Positions 38,298-46,693 of a stretch of 64,000 bases of DNA are shown one piece after another. A program made the position numbers and the translations under genes. The notes under the pieces are model-generated. The model was not told the origin of the DNA and made no database searches. It saw nothing but the letters and a program-made list of their open reading frames with translations. This stretch comes from Dickeya zeae NCPPB 2538 (GTDB lineage Bacteria; Pseudomonadota; Gammaproteobacteria; Enterobacterales; Enterobacteriaceae), in contig NZ_CM001977.1 in the NCBI RefSeq assembly GCF_000406165.1, positions 62,001 to 126,000 of the forward strand, in the 5' to 3' direction. The first letter of the stretch is position 1. Each line of letters starts with the position of its first letter.

Positions 38298-38362
38298 GCG
38301 CCGGATGTTGTCCAGAAAGCCATGATGCTGCCGCCGCACGTATCCGAAGAGAACATATCGCC

Positions 38363-39622
38363 ATGTTTGAGAAACGCTACCGTATTACGTTGCTGTTTAA
38401 TGCCAACAAAGTATACGACCGGCAGGTGGTTGAAGGCGTCGGAGAATACCTGCAGGCCTCTCAGTGTGACTGGGATATTTTCATCGAAGAGGATTTCCGT
38501 TGCCGTATCGATAATATTCGCGACTGGCTAGGAGATGGGGTGATCGCGGATTTTGATGACCCGGCGATTATCGCCTTGCTGGCCGGGGTGCGGGTGCCGT
38601 TGGTGGGGGTCGGCGGCTCTTATCACAATCCACAGGATTACCCGCCGGTGCACTACATTGCCACCGATAATTACGCACTGGTGGAAAGTGCGTTTTTGCA
38701 TCTGAAGAACAAGGGGTTGAACCGGTTTGCGTTTTACGGCCTGCCGACATCGGTGGGCAAAGGGTGGGCGCAGGAGCGGGAGTATGCTTTTCGCCAGTTG
38801 GTGGCGGCCGAGCAGTATCAGGGCGTGGTGTATCAGGGCATGGAGACATCACCGGACAACTGGCAGTATGCCCAGAATCGGCTGGCGGACTGGATTCAGA
38901 CGCTGCCGCCACAAACCGGCATTATCGCGGTGACGGATGCCCGCGCCCGCCATTTGTTGCAGGTCTGCGAGCACCTCAACATCGCGGTGCCGGAAAAGCT
39001 GTGTGTGATTGGTATCGACAATGAAGAACTGACCCGCTATCTGTCACGTGTTGCGTTATCGTCGGTGGCGCAGGGCACACGACAAATGGGGTATCGGGCC
39101 GCCAAACTGTTGCATCAGTTGCTGTTGACGCCCAATGCGCTGCCGTTGCAGCGTATTTTGGTGCCGCCGCTTCGGGTCGTGGAGCGCAGCTCGACGGATT
39201 ACCGTTCAGTGCGCGACCCGGCGGTGATTCAGGCAATGCATTTTATTCGCCATCACGCCTGCAAAGGCATCAAGGTTGAGCAGGTGCTGGATGCGGTCGG
39301 GTTGTCGCGCTCCAACCTTGAAAAGCGCTTCAAGGATGAAACCGGGCAGACGATTCATGGCATGATCCATGCCGAGAAGCTGGAACGGGCAAGAAATCTG
39401 TTGGTGTCTACCTCGTTGTCGATTAACGAGATTTCATCCATGTGCGGTTATCCCTCGTTACCGTATTTTTATTCGGTATTTCGCAAAGATTATAACCTGA
39501 CGCCGCGTGAGTACCGCGAACGCTATGGCGAAGGGGGCTACGACGACAATCGTTACGGCAATCATCTCTGTGACAATCACCTCTACGACCATCATCAGGC
39601 GGTATTTTGTCGCTACCGATGA
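38363..39622 (+). CDS. xylR: Xylose operon activator XylR, with repeat-derived C-terminal extension
   Basis: This 419-residue AraC/XylS-family activator begins KRYRITLLFNANKVYDRQVV as in E. coli XylR (392 residues). A LacI/PBP1-like ligand domain covers ~1-275, and the two helix-turn-helix motifs lie in ~290-390 (VEQVLDAVGLSRSNLEKRF and INEISSMCGYPSLPYFYSVF). The last ~28 residues go beyond the usual end. They consist of 5-residue repeats (YDDNR, YGNHL, CDNHL, YDHHQ) from four tandem 15-bp DNA units. Xylose binding should activate both xylAB and xylFGH. Confidence 0.95.
   Translation: MFEKRYRITLLFNANKVYDRQVVEGVGEYLQASQCDWDIFIEEDFRCRIDNIRDWLGDGVIADFDDPAIIALLAGVRVPLVGVGGSYHNPQDYPPVHYIATDNYALVESAFLHLKNKGLNRFAFYGLPTSVGKGWAQEREYAFRQLVAAEQYQGVVYQGMETSPDNWQYAQNRLADWIQTLPPQTGIIAVTDARARHLLQVCEHLNIAVPEKLCVIGIDNEELTRYLSRVALSSVAQGTRQMGYRAAKLLHQLLLTPNALPLQRILVPPLRVVERSSTDYRSVRDPAVIQAMHFIRHHACKGIKVEQVLDAVGLSRSNLEKRFKDETGQTIHGMIHAEKLERARNLLVSTSLSINEISSMCGYPSLPYFYSVFRKDYNLTPREYRERYGEGGYDDNRYGNHLCDNHLYDHHQAVFCRYR
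39539..39598 (+). repeat. Four tandem 15-bp units inside the xylR 3' end
   Basis: Units at 39539, 39554, 39569 and 39584 (for example TACGGCAATCATCTC and TGTGACAATCACCTC) keep the reading frame and encode a His/Asn-rich tail. Confidence 0.8.
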
Positions 39623-39659
39623 CGGCACTGGTGCGCCGTCATCGTCGTCATGATGTGAC

Positions 39660-40232
39660 TCAGGCGGGTACGCGCCAGTAGTCGTAATAGATATGTTCGA
39701 CCTGGAAATTCACATCGTCTTTGTCGTCGCTCAGCAGACTGGCAAGGGTGAAGGCGAAGTCAAATGCGACGCCCAGCCCTTTGCCACTAATAAGGTTACC
39801 GTCTACCACGACTTTTTGGTCGACATACACACCGTCTGTGACATCTTTCCAGAGATCGCCGGAGCAGACGTAATGGCGTCCTTTGAGCAAATGGTTACCG
39901 CCCAGCACTCTGGCTGCCGCTGAACATAACGGGCAAATTAGCTTGCCAGCGTCATCATGGCGGCGAATAAATTCTGTCACCAGCGGGTTGGCGGCCAGGT
40001 TCACCGTGCCTTGTGGCCCGCCTGGGATCACCACGGCGTCAAATAGCCGGTCCATGTTTCTTTCCAACAGGGCATCGGCAAACATGCGGATATTGTGGTA
40101 GCTATGCAGCTCCAGCCGGTCGTGACAGGAAAGCAGGGTGACGTTGATTTTTGTACGATGCAGCACATCGATCACCATAATTGCTTCCGCTTCTTCGAAT
40201 CCGGGAGCCAACAGAATGGCGACGTTCTTCAT
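39660..40232 (-). CDS. DJ-1/PfpI family protein
   Basis: The 190-residue protein has a flavodoxin-like fold with NVAILLAPGFEEAEAI at the start, FDAVVIPGGPQGTVNL, and a nucleophile-elbow region LICPLCSAAARVLGG with Cys near 105. Members act as deglycases, glyoxalases or chaperones; YajL/ThiJ and YhbO-like proteins are the nearest named relatives. The start at 40232 has GGAG upstream; upstream in-frame ATGs lack a site. A KdgR-like palindrome lies 69-87 bp upstream. The function in this organism is unknown. Confidence 0.85.
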   Translation of the reverse strand: MKNVAILLAPGFEEAEAIMVIDVLHRTKINVTLLSCHDRLELHSYHNIRMFADALLERNMDRLFDAVVIPGGPQGTVNLAANPLVTEFIRRHDDAGKLICPLCSAAARVLGGNHLLKGRHYVCSGDLWKDVTDGVYVDQKVVVDGNLISGKGLGVAFDFAFTLASLLSDDKDDVNFQVEHIYYDYWRVPA

Positions 40233-40300
40233 GGTATCTCCAGCAGTCATCAAGGGGAGTAACATCTGTGCCGCCGAGAATAGCAAAGAAATAGATTTCA

Positions 40301-40319
40301 ATTGAAACATCGTTTCAAT
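40301..40319. promoter_or_regulatory. KdgR-box-like operator upstream of the DJ-1/PfpI gene
   Basis: A perfect inverted repeat ATTGAAAC-ATC-GTTTCAAT matches the KdgR operator (AATGAAAC-N3-GTTTCATT) except for one symmetric base pair. KdgR is the main pectinolysis repressor of Dickeya. The remaining sequence 40320-40501 shows nothing further. Confidence 0.5.
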
Positions 40320-40501
40320 ATTGAGCGGTGGGTCGCGTAATCGAGGTTTACTCATCCGTGCAGATGGTAATTAGCGTTATACTCGCTCCCTTCATGCCGT
40401 AATCACCACCCGACAAGACAGGAATGTGATTCAGTGACGATATGGCTTCATACAACTGATTTCCGGGGCCGTTTTTCTTGATCGCTGCTGCATCCTGATC
40501 G

Positions 40502-40780
40502 CTACTTCATATAGGAGCGAATCACCGTCACGATCGCTTCCAAATCGGTAGACCGTTCTGCCGGGTCTGCGTCTTCATTCATCAGATGGTCACGGATGTG
40601 GCCTTCCAGCACTTCGCCCATCAGCCCGTTCACCGCACCCCGAATAGCGGCAATTTGCTGCAGAATTTCCAGACATGAACGTCCTCCACCATCCAGCGCT
40701 TTTTCCAGTGCTTCTGCCTGACCTTTGATGCGTCTGACGCGTGTCAGCAGTTTCTTTTTTTCATGAATAGTATGCGGCAT
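40502..40780 (-). CDS. rcnR: Ni/Co-responsive repressor RcnR (CsoR/FrmR family)
   Basis: The 92-residue all-helical repressor has family core LQQIAAIRGAVNGLMGEVLEGH. The RcnR metal ligands are all present: His3 in MPHT, a Cys (Cys36, shifted by one residue because of a GGG insertion), His61 and His65, equivalent to His3/Cys35/His60/His64 of E. coli. The second residue is Pro as in FrmR, so a formaldehyde sensor must be considered, but the His set and the neighbouring exporter favour nickel/cobalt. Confidence 0.88.
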   Translation of the reverse strand: MPHTIHEKKKLLTRVRRIKGQAEALEKALDGGGRSCLEILQQIAAIRGAVNGLMGEVLEGHIRDHLMNEDADPAERSTDLEAIVTVIRSYMK

Positions 40781-40806
40781 GGCTACTCCCGTCTTGTCTG
40801 ACCCTA

Positions 40807-40821
40807 TACTGGGGTATAGTA
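40807..40821. promoter_or_regulatory. RcnR operator
   Basis: TACT-GGGGTAT-AGTA is an inverted repeat with a G-tract, the layout of CsoR/RcnR-family operators. It sits in the 99-bp divergent region shared by rcnR and rcnA. Confidence 0.75.
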
Positions 40822-40879
40822 TGATTATATCATTTTACCTTCAGGCTTACCCCGCGATCGCCTGATTCGGACGCTAACT

Positions 40880-41785
40880 ATGACGGATTTTTCCTTACTT
40901 TTGCAGCAGGGCGTGACCAACGCCTGGTTGTTTATCCCCAGCGCCGTATTGTTAGGCGCGTTGCATGGCCTGGAGCCGGGGCATTCCAAGACGATGATGG
41001 CGGCATTTATCGTCGCGATCCGAGGAACGGTGAAGCAGGCCGTCATGCTGGGTATTGCGGCTACCTTGTCTCATACCGCTGTAGTCTGGTTGATTGCATT
41101 AGGGGGGATGTATTTGAGCCAGCAGTTTACCGCTGACTCCGCCGAACCCTGGTTGCAGTTTGTTTCCGGTGTGATCATCCTGGGGACGGCCAGTTGGATG
41201 TTTTGGCGCACCTGGCGTGATGAACGGGCGTGGAAACACCATCAGCATCACCATGATCATTCGCATCATGACCATGACCATGACCATGATGAGCATGCCC
41301 ATCATCATCACCATCATAGCCATCCCCACCACAGCCATCATGGCGTTGCGCACGCGGTTACTAAGTCTGGCCATTCGCATGACCCGCTACAGGAACAGGG
41401 TGAATATCAGGATGCGCATGAACGGGCGCATGCTAACGAGATACGTCAGCGTTTCGCCAACCGGGAAGCAACCAATGGGCAGATCCTGCTGTTTGGGTTG
41501 ACCGGCGGGTTGATTCCCTGTCCTGCCGCGATTACGGTATTACTGCTGTGTATTCAGGTAAAAGCGTTTACGCTAGGCGCCGCGCTGGTGGTGTGTTTCA
41601 GTATCGGGCTGGCGTTAACGCTGGTGGCAGTGGGCGTGGGGGCCGCGCTGAGCGTGCAGCATGCCAGTCGTCGCTGGCCTGGGTTCGCGGCGCTGGCGCG
41701 TCGGGCTCCCTATTTTTCCAGCCTGCTGATCGCGGTGGTGGGGGGATATATGCTGCTGCACGGCTGGGTACGTTTGCCGCTATAA
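40880..41785 (+). CDS. rcnA: Nickel/cobalt efflux protein RcnA
   Basis: This 301-residue inner-membrane exporter (NiCoT family) has LLGALHGLEPGHSKTMMAAF in the first membrane part (~22-41), then a cytoplasmic His/Asp-rich loop at ~115-165 with more than 25 His residues for metal capture. The second half carries GGLIPCPAAITVLLL. It is divergent from rcnR and should be released by Ni(II) or Co(II). Confidence 0.93.
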   Translation: MTDFSLLLQQGVTNAWLFIPSAVLLGALHGLEPGHSKTMMAAFIVAIRGTVKQAVMLGIAATLSHTAVVWLIALGGMYLSQQFTADSAEPWLQFVSGVIILGTASWMFWRTWRDERAWKHHQHHHDHSHHDHDHDHDEHAHHHHHHSHPHHSHHGVAHAVTKSGHSHDPLQEQGEYQDAHERAHANEIRQRFANREATNGQILLFGLTGGLIPCPAAITVLLLCIQVKAFTLGAALVVCFSIGLALTLVAVGVGAALSVQHASRRWPGFAALARRAPYFSSLLIAVVGGYMLLHGWVRLPL

Positions 41786-41937
41786 CCTTATTCATACTGA
41801 AATTCATACCGACAGGATGCGCGGGTGAGGGTGAAAAACGGCGATTTTCTGGTCTTGTCTTGAGTCCGGTGGTTGCCGAAGTGAATTTTTTTCCTGAAAA
41901 CCCGCCTCTTCTCTTCCGGTCTGCCAGAAAAGATGTT

Positions 41938-41972
41938 TAAATTATCAATCATAAATTTTGCATAAATATGCA
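41938..41972. promoter_or_regulatory. Tandem ARG boxes (ArgR operator) of argG
   Basis: Two imperfect palindromes, TAAAT-TATC-AATCA (41938-41951) and TGCAT-AAAT-ATGCA (41959-41972), are centred 21 bp apart, the spacing required for one ArgR hexamer. The rest of the 325-bp gap before argG carries the promoter. Confidence 0.7.
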
Positions 41973-42110
41973 TTGATGCGCGGTGATTTAGGGTCGTCGA
42001 TTTTGATGGAGCCGTGTCGTGCGCGTCTCAATGCATAACCAGATATTGCGTAACCCGGCGGCAGGGCTGCTAAGCTTAACGCCATCGAAATCAAGCAGGG
42101 ACTAATAGTT

Positions 42111-43460
42111 ATGACGACGATTTTGAAACATCTTCCGGTGGGCCAGCGGATTGGGATTGCTTTCTCCGGTGGTCTGGATACCAGCGCCGCCTTATTGTGG
42201 ATGCGTCAGAAAGGCGCGGTACCGTATGCCTATACCGCGAATCTGGGGCAGCCGGATGAAGACGACTACGACGCCATTCCGCGTCGCGCCAAAGAGTATG
42301 GTGCAGAAAATGCTCGTCTGATCGACTGCCGTAAGCAACTGGTGGCAGAAGGGATTGCCGCGATTCAGTGTGGTGCGTTCCACAACACCACCGGCGGTAT
42401 GACCTATTTCAACACCACCCCGTTGGGGCGTGCGGTGACCGGTACGATGCTGGTTGCAGCAATGAAAGAAGATGGCGTGAATATCTGGGGCGATGGCAGT
42501 ACGTACAAAGGTAACGACATCGAGCGTTTCTATCGCTACGGTCTGCTGACCAATGCCGAATTGAAAATCTACAAACCCTGGCTGGATACCGATTTTATCG
42601 ACGAACTGGGCGGCCGTCAGGAGATGTCCGAGTTTATGACGAAGTCGGGCTTTGACTACAAAATGTCGGCGGAAAAAGCCTACTCTACCGACTCCAACAT
42701 GCTGGGTGCCACGCATGAAGCGAAGGACCTGGAGTTCCTGAATTCCAGCGTGAAAATCGTCAATCCGATCATGGGTGTGAAGTTTTGGGACGAAAACGTC
42801 CGCATTCCGGCAGAAGAAGTGACTGTGCGCTTTGAGCGCGGCCACCCGGTAGCGTTAAATGGCCAGACATTCTCTGATGACGTGGAACTGATGCTGGAAG
42901 CCAACCGTATTGGCGGTCGTCACGGTCTGGGCATGAGCGACCAGATCGAAAACCGTATCATTGAAGCGAAAAGCCGCGGTATTTATGAAGCACCGGGGAT
43001 GGCGCTGTTGCATATCGCCTACGAGCGTCTGGTCACCGGTATTCATAACGAAGACACCATCGAGCAGTACCATGCTCATGGTCGCCAACTGGGGCGTCTG
43101 TTGTATCAAGGCCGTTGGTTTGACCCGCAGGCACTGATGCTGCGTGATGCGTTGCAGCGTTGGGTTGCCAGCGAAATCACCGGTGAGGTAACGCTTGAGC
43201 TGCGTCGTGGCAACGATTACTCAATTCTGAATACCGTTTCGGACAACCTGACGTACAAACCGGAACGTTTGACGATGGAAAAAGGCGAATCTGTGTTCTC
43301 GCCGGATGATCGTATCGGCCAGTTGACGATGCGTAACCTGGATATCACCGATACCCGCGAGAAACTGTTCAACTACGTTGAAAGCGGCCTGATTTCTTCC
43401 GGCAATGCCGGGTTGCCGCAAGTCGCGCCTCAGTCATTGCCGGATAAGTCCGCGAAATAA
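42111..43460 (+). CDS. argG: Argininosuccinate synthase
   Basis: This 449-residue cytoplasmic enzyme joins citrulline and aspartate with ATP in arginine synthesis. The PP-loop IAFSGGLDTSAALLW lies at ~16-30. The sequence AKEYGAENARLIDCRKQLV is typical of the E. coli type (447 residues) rather than the shorter Gram-positive type. It is preceded by ARG boxes and followed by a terminator. Confidence 0.97.
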   Translation: MTTILKHLPVGQRIGIAFSGGLDTSAALLWMRQKGAVPYAYTANLGQPDEDDYDAIPRRAKEYGAENARLIDCRKQLVAEGIAAIQCGAFHNTTGGMTYFNTTPLGRAVTGTMLVAAMKEDGVNIWGDGSTYKGNDIERFYRYGLLTNAELKIYKPWLDTDFIDELGGRQEMSEFMTKSGFDYKMSAEKAYSTDSNMLGATHEAKDLEFLNSSVKIVNPIMGVKFWDENVRIPAEEVTVRFERGHPVALNGQTFSDDVELMLEANRIGGRHGLGMSDQIENRIIEAKSRGIYEAPGMALLHIAYERLVTGIHNEDTIEQYHAHGRQLGRLLYQGRWFDPQALMLRDALQRWVASEITGEVTLELRRGNDYSILNTVSDNLTYKPERLTMEKGESVFSPDDRIGQLTMRNLDITDTREKLFNYVESGLISSGNAGLPQVAPQSLPDKSAK

Positions 43461-43469
43461 GCGCATACG

Positions 43470-43499
43470 ATCTCTACAACAGTCATCTCTACAACAACA
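43470..43499 (+). repeat. Two tandem 15-bp units after argG
   Basis: ATCTCTACAACAGTC is followed directly by ATCTCTACAACAACA, between the argG stop and its terminator. Confidence 0.75.
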
Positions 43500-43527
43500 A
43501 GGGCATCCAGTCGGATGCCCTTTTTTG
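43498..43527 (+). terminator. Terminator of argG
   Basis: Stem AAGGGCATCC / GGATGCCCTT with loop AGTC, followed by TTTT. Confidence 0.9.
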
Positions 43528-43550
43528 TGTGTGTTATTTTTCGCTATTTG

Positions 43551-43578
43551 TTCGTGATTGCATGCTCGTGATTGCATC
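43551..43578 (-). repeat. Two tandem 14-bp units after pecS
   Basis: TTCGTGATTGCATG and CTCGTGATTGCATC are adjacent, 6 bases beyond the pecS stop codon. Confidence 0.75.
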
Positions 43579-43584
43579 AGAGCA

Positions 43585-44085
43585 TTAGCGGTTGTTCACT
43601 AAGTGTTTTTCAACGCGCCCGAGTAACGTACGCAGCTGATTTTTTTCTTCTTCACTGAATGGGGAGAGGATGTCGCGTTCGTTTTCCACGTGTTCTTCCA
43701 CCACCCGATTGATGAGGGCGAGACCTTCGTCGGTCAGTTGGATGTTGACCGAACGGCGATCGCCTTCAATCGGCATCCGTCGCAACCAGCCCGCTTGTTC
43801 CAGCCTGTCCAGGCGGCTGGTCAGGGTGCTGTTGTTGATCATCAGCGCGCTGACAATTTGGGATGGGCTGATGGCATAAGGGGCACCGCGTCTACGCAGT
43901 GTCGCCAGAATGTCAAATTCGCGGGCGCTGAGTTTGTACTTACCAAAGACCTTATCCAACGCGCGGTCAATCAACAGGCTGGCACGAGAAAGGGTGCCAA
44001 TAACCAACATCGGCTCAACGTCGAGGTCGGGGCGTTCGTTGCGCCATTGCTGAACAATATCTGAGACTTCCAGGTAGCGTGCCAT
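43585..44085 (-). CDS. pecS: MarR-family virulence regulator PecS
   Basis: The 166-residue winged-helix regulator has the core REFDILATLRRRGAPYAISPSQIVSALMI with the recognition region NNSTLTSRLDRLEQAGWLRR and the wing PIEGDRRSV. The N-terminal extra helix MARYLEVSDIVQQWRNERPD is a PecS feature. In Dickeya it represses pectate lyase, cellulase and indigoidine genes and responds to urate-like or oxidative signals. It is divergent from pecM, and a PecS operator lies between them. Confidence 0.95.
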   Translation of the reverse strand: MARYLEVSDIVQQWRNERPDLDVEPMLVIGTLSRASLLIDRALDKVFGKYKLSAREFDILATLRRRGAPYAISPSQIVSALMINNSTLTSRLDRLEQAGWLRRMPIEGDRRSVNIQLTDEGLALINRVVEEHVENERDILSPFSEEEKNQLRTLLGRVEKHLVNNR

Positions 44086-44218
44086 AGAGTAAATATCCTT
44101 AATTAATATAAAACCTATTCCTTTATTGAAGCGTAGGCCAATACCGTTACGCGATCAACACTACTGTAATATTCCTTAAGGAAATGTTCAATCACATATG
44201 TTGTTGACACGTTATTTA

Positions 44219-44247
44219 CGGTTATGTATATTACGAAATCGTAATAT
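44219..44247. promoter_or_regulatory. PecS operator in the pecS-pecM region
   Basis: The segment 44219-44241 follows the PecS consensus as I recall it (CGANWTCG, then TATATTACGA, then NNNCG) at nearly all defined positions, including the whole TATATTACGA core. It overlaps a perfect palindrome ATATTACGA-AA-TCGTAATAT at 44228-44247. Confidence 0.7.
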
Positions 44248-44444
44248 GTAGCTTTGCTTATAAATATCACAGGATGTGATATGTCAGGATACAGGAAGAT
44301 CGCAAGTGCAAGTAAGTAAGTCAGGAGAATTGCACATGGATGTGCGCCTTCTGTACTGCCAGGGAGGCGGTACATGCCTCAGGCTGAGCCGGTTCAAACC
44401 GAATCGTGCTTTTTGACAGGAACAGTTTGAGGAAGGTTCATTCC

Positions 44445-45338
44445 GTGAAATTAAAAGACTTCGCCTTTTATGCTCCCTGTGTCTGGGGAACCACCTATTT
44501 TGTCACCACCCAGTTTCTTCCTGCCGACAAACCGTTGTTGGCTGCATTGATTCGTGCGCTACCTGCCGGTCTTATTCTTATTTTTGGTAAAAAACTGCCG
44601 CCAGTCAGTTGGTTATGGCGCTTGTTCGTGTTGGGTGCGCTCAATATCGGTGTGTTTTTTGTGATGTTGTTTTTCGCGGCCTATCGTCTGCCCGGCGGTG
44701 TTGTCGCTCTGGTGGGGTCGCTTCAGCCGCTGATCGTCATCCTACTGTCTTTCCTGCTACTGATGCAGCCGGTGCTGAAGAAACAAATGGTGGCCGCCAT
44801 TATCGGCGGCATTGGCATTGTGTTGCTGATTTCCTTACCGCAAGATCCGTTGGATCCAGCCGGGTTGGTGGCATCGGTGGTGGCGACGATGAGTATGGCG
44901 TCTGGTCTGGTGCTGACCAAGAAATGGGGTCGCCCGGCAGGGATGACCATGCTGACGTTTACCGGCTGGCAGCTGTTTTGCGGCGGGTTAGTGATTCTGC
45001 CGGTACAGATGTTTCTGGAGCCGCTGCCGCATGCTTTCACCCTGACCAATCTCGCTGGCTATTTCTATCTGGCAATACCCGGTTCCCTGCTGGCCTATTT
45101 CATGTGGTTCTCTGGTCTTGAGGCCAATTCCCCGGTGATTATGTCCATGCTGGGCTTCCTCAGTCCGATGGTCGCGCTATTACTGGGCTTTTTATTCCTT
45201 CATCAGGGGCTGTCTAGCCCACAATTAATTGGCGTGTTATTAATTTTTTCGGCAATTATTATCGTGCAGGATATTTCGTTATTTGGAAAAAGAAAAAAAT
45301 CGACACAATTAAAACAATCCAAATTGATTTCTAAATGA
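44445..45338 (+). CDS. pecM: EamA-family exporter PecM
   Basis: This 297-residue inner-membrane protein has two EamA (DMT) repeats and about ten membrane segments, starting FYAPCVWGTTYFVTT; the second repeat contains ITGW-like FTGWQLFCGGLVI. A GTG start at 44445 with GAGGAAGG 8 bases before it was preferred to an upstream ATG at 44406; the resulting length equals that known for PecM. PecM is reported to export indigoidine and to act with PecS. Confidence 0.92.
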   Translation: MKLKDFAFYAPCVWGTTYFVTTQFLPADKPLLAALIRALPAGLILIFGKKLPPVSWLWRLFVLGALNIGVFFVMLFFAAYRLPGGVVALVGSLQPLIVILLSFLLLMQPVLKKQMVAAIIGGIGIVLLISLPQDPLDPAGLVASVVATMSMASGLVLTKKWGRPAGMTMLTFTGWQLFCGGLVILPVQMFLEPLPHAFTLTNLAGYFYLAIPGSLLAYFMWFSGLEANSPVIMSMLGFLSPMVALLLGFLFLHQGLSSPQLIGVLLIFSAIIIVQDISLFGKRKKSTQLKQSKLISK

Positions 45339-45383
45339 CATAATGTCACCAGCAGGTAAAAAGTAACTTTGGTTCTGGACAAT

Positions 45384-45422
45384 ATGGCCGATGTGTTGAA
45401 AACGCAACACATCGGCCTTTTG
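45384..45422 (+). terminator. Terminator of pecM
   Basis: A 13-bp stem, GGCCGATGTGTTG / CAACACATCGGCC, is followed by TTTT. It separates pecM from the ind genes. The AT-rich region 45423-45731 must hold the indA promoter; I found no clear second PecS core there. Confidence 0.9.
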
Positions 45423-45731
45423 TGGCGTCTGCGGCCTGCATAATGGAAAAATAGTGAGTTCATTCATTTGAGTAATTGGATTAATCGTTTATATCTAGCA
45501 GACAAGAAAACATTTTTTTAATTTAATAAATAGGTAATACGCCAATGGTTAAGTTTAACCACGGGTGATTAATATGAATCGATAGTAACTCAGGATGTAT
45601 TATTATCGAAAATACCATGTAACTAATGATTGCTATGTCATTGATGCCAGACGTGAGTCATACCTGCGTCTGCGGGAAAGACATCGTCCGGATATAACCT
45701 GACATAATCACCCCCAGGATGAGAGAATATT

Positions 45732-46682
45732 ATGTCTAAAACGGATTTTGAGCATGAATTGCTGCGGTTTAGCGACGAAGTAAAAGACGCGCTGCATACT
45801 GGTAAACCAGTCGTGGCGCTGGAGTCGACCGTGATTGCTCACGGTCTGCCTTACCCTGACAATGTGGCTACCGCCAGACATATTGAAGCGGCTGTTCGCG
45901 CTGAAGGGGCGATTCCTGCGACGATTGGCATCGAAAACGGTCGGTTTTTAATTGGCATGTCGGATGCCGACCTCGAGCGTTTTGGAGCGACGAAAGGCAT
46001 TGTGAAAACCAGTAGCCGCGATATCCCGGTGATTCTGGCGCAAGGCGGCAAAGGCGCGACCACCGTGGCGTCATCGCTGCTGGCAGCGGACCTGGCGGGG
46101 ATTCCTTTCTTTGCGTCGGCGGGGATTGGCGGCGTGCATCGTGGGGCAGAAAAGTCGATGGATGTCTCCGCTGACTTGATCCAGTTCACCCGCTCCCGGG
46201 TGGCGGTGGTCTGTGCCGGTGCCAAGAGTATTCTCGACCTGGGTCTGACGCTCGAATATCTGGAAACCCAGTGCGTACCTATCATTTCCTATCAATCTGA
46301 CGATTTCCCTGCGTTTTACTGCCGCTCCAGCGGCTTCCCCAGCCCTCACCGACTGGACGATCCACACGTTGTTGCCCGCGCCATTGACATGCACTGGAAG
46401 CTGGGTAACCGCAGCTCGGTGTTGATTACCCACCCGATTCATGACAGCGATGCGATTGATAAGGACGAGGTCGAGTCGATTATCCGTGAAGCGGCGACTC
46501 AGGCGGAGCATGAAGGTATTCGTGGGCCAGGGGCCACGCCGTATCTGATGCGTGCCGTCGCCAAAGCGACGCAAGGACGAACAGTGAAAGCGAACATGTC
46601 GGTGTTGATCAGTACTGCGGCGCTGGCGGGCCGTCTGGCCTGCGCTCATACCGATTACCTGCGGCAGCAAAATCAGGCATAA
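45732..46682 (+). CDS. indA: IndA, pseudouridine-5'-phosphate glycosidase family
   Basis: The 316-residue PsuG-family protein contains PVVALESTVIAHGLPYP, FLIGMSDADLERF and a lysine-rich active-site region TSSRDIPVILAQGGKGATTVAS. In indigoidine loci this enzyme is the IndA partner of IndB. It is thought to support pigment formation or substrate supply, and its exact chemical role in the pathway is still debated. It is first in indABC, 11 bases before indB. Confidence 0.92.
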   Translation: MSKTDFEHELLRFSDEVKDALHTGKPVVALESTVIAHGLPYPDNVATARHIEAAVRAEGAIPATIGIENGRFLIGMSDADLERFGATKGIVKTSSRDIPVILAQGGKGATTVASSLLAADLAGIPFFASAGIGGVHRGAEKSMDVSADLIQFTRSRVAVVCAGAKSILDLGLTLEYLETQCVPIISYQSDDFPAFYCRSSGFPSPHRLDDPHVVARAIDMHWKLGNRSSVLITHPIHDSDAIDKDEVESIIREAATQAEHEGIRGPGATPYLMRAVAKATQGRTVKANMSVLISTAALAGRLACAHTDYLRQQNQA

Positions 46683-46693
46683 GGATATGTCTC

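Noticed and set aside
41217..41380. Repetitive His/Met-rich frames in rcnA
   Set aside because: They are alternative frames of the CAT/CAC-rich His loop of RcnA, not separate genes or a DNA repeat of their own.
44115..44375. 86-codon frame between pecS and pecM
   Set aside because: It covers the known divergent promoter region with the PecS operator and has no gene-like features.
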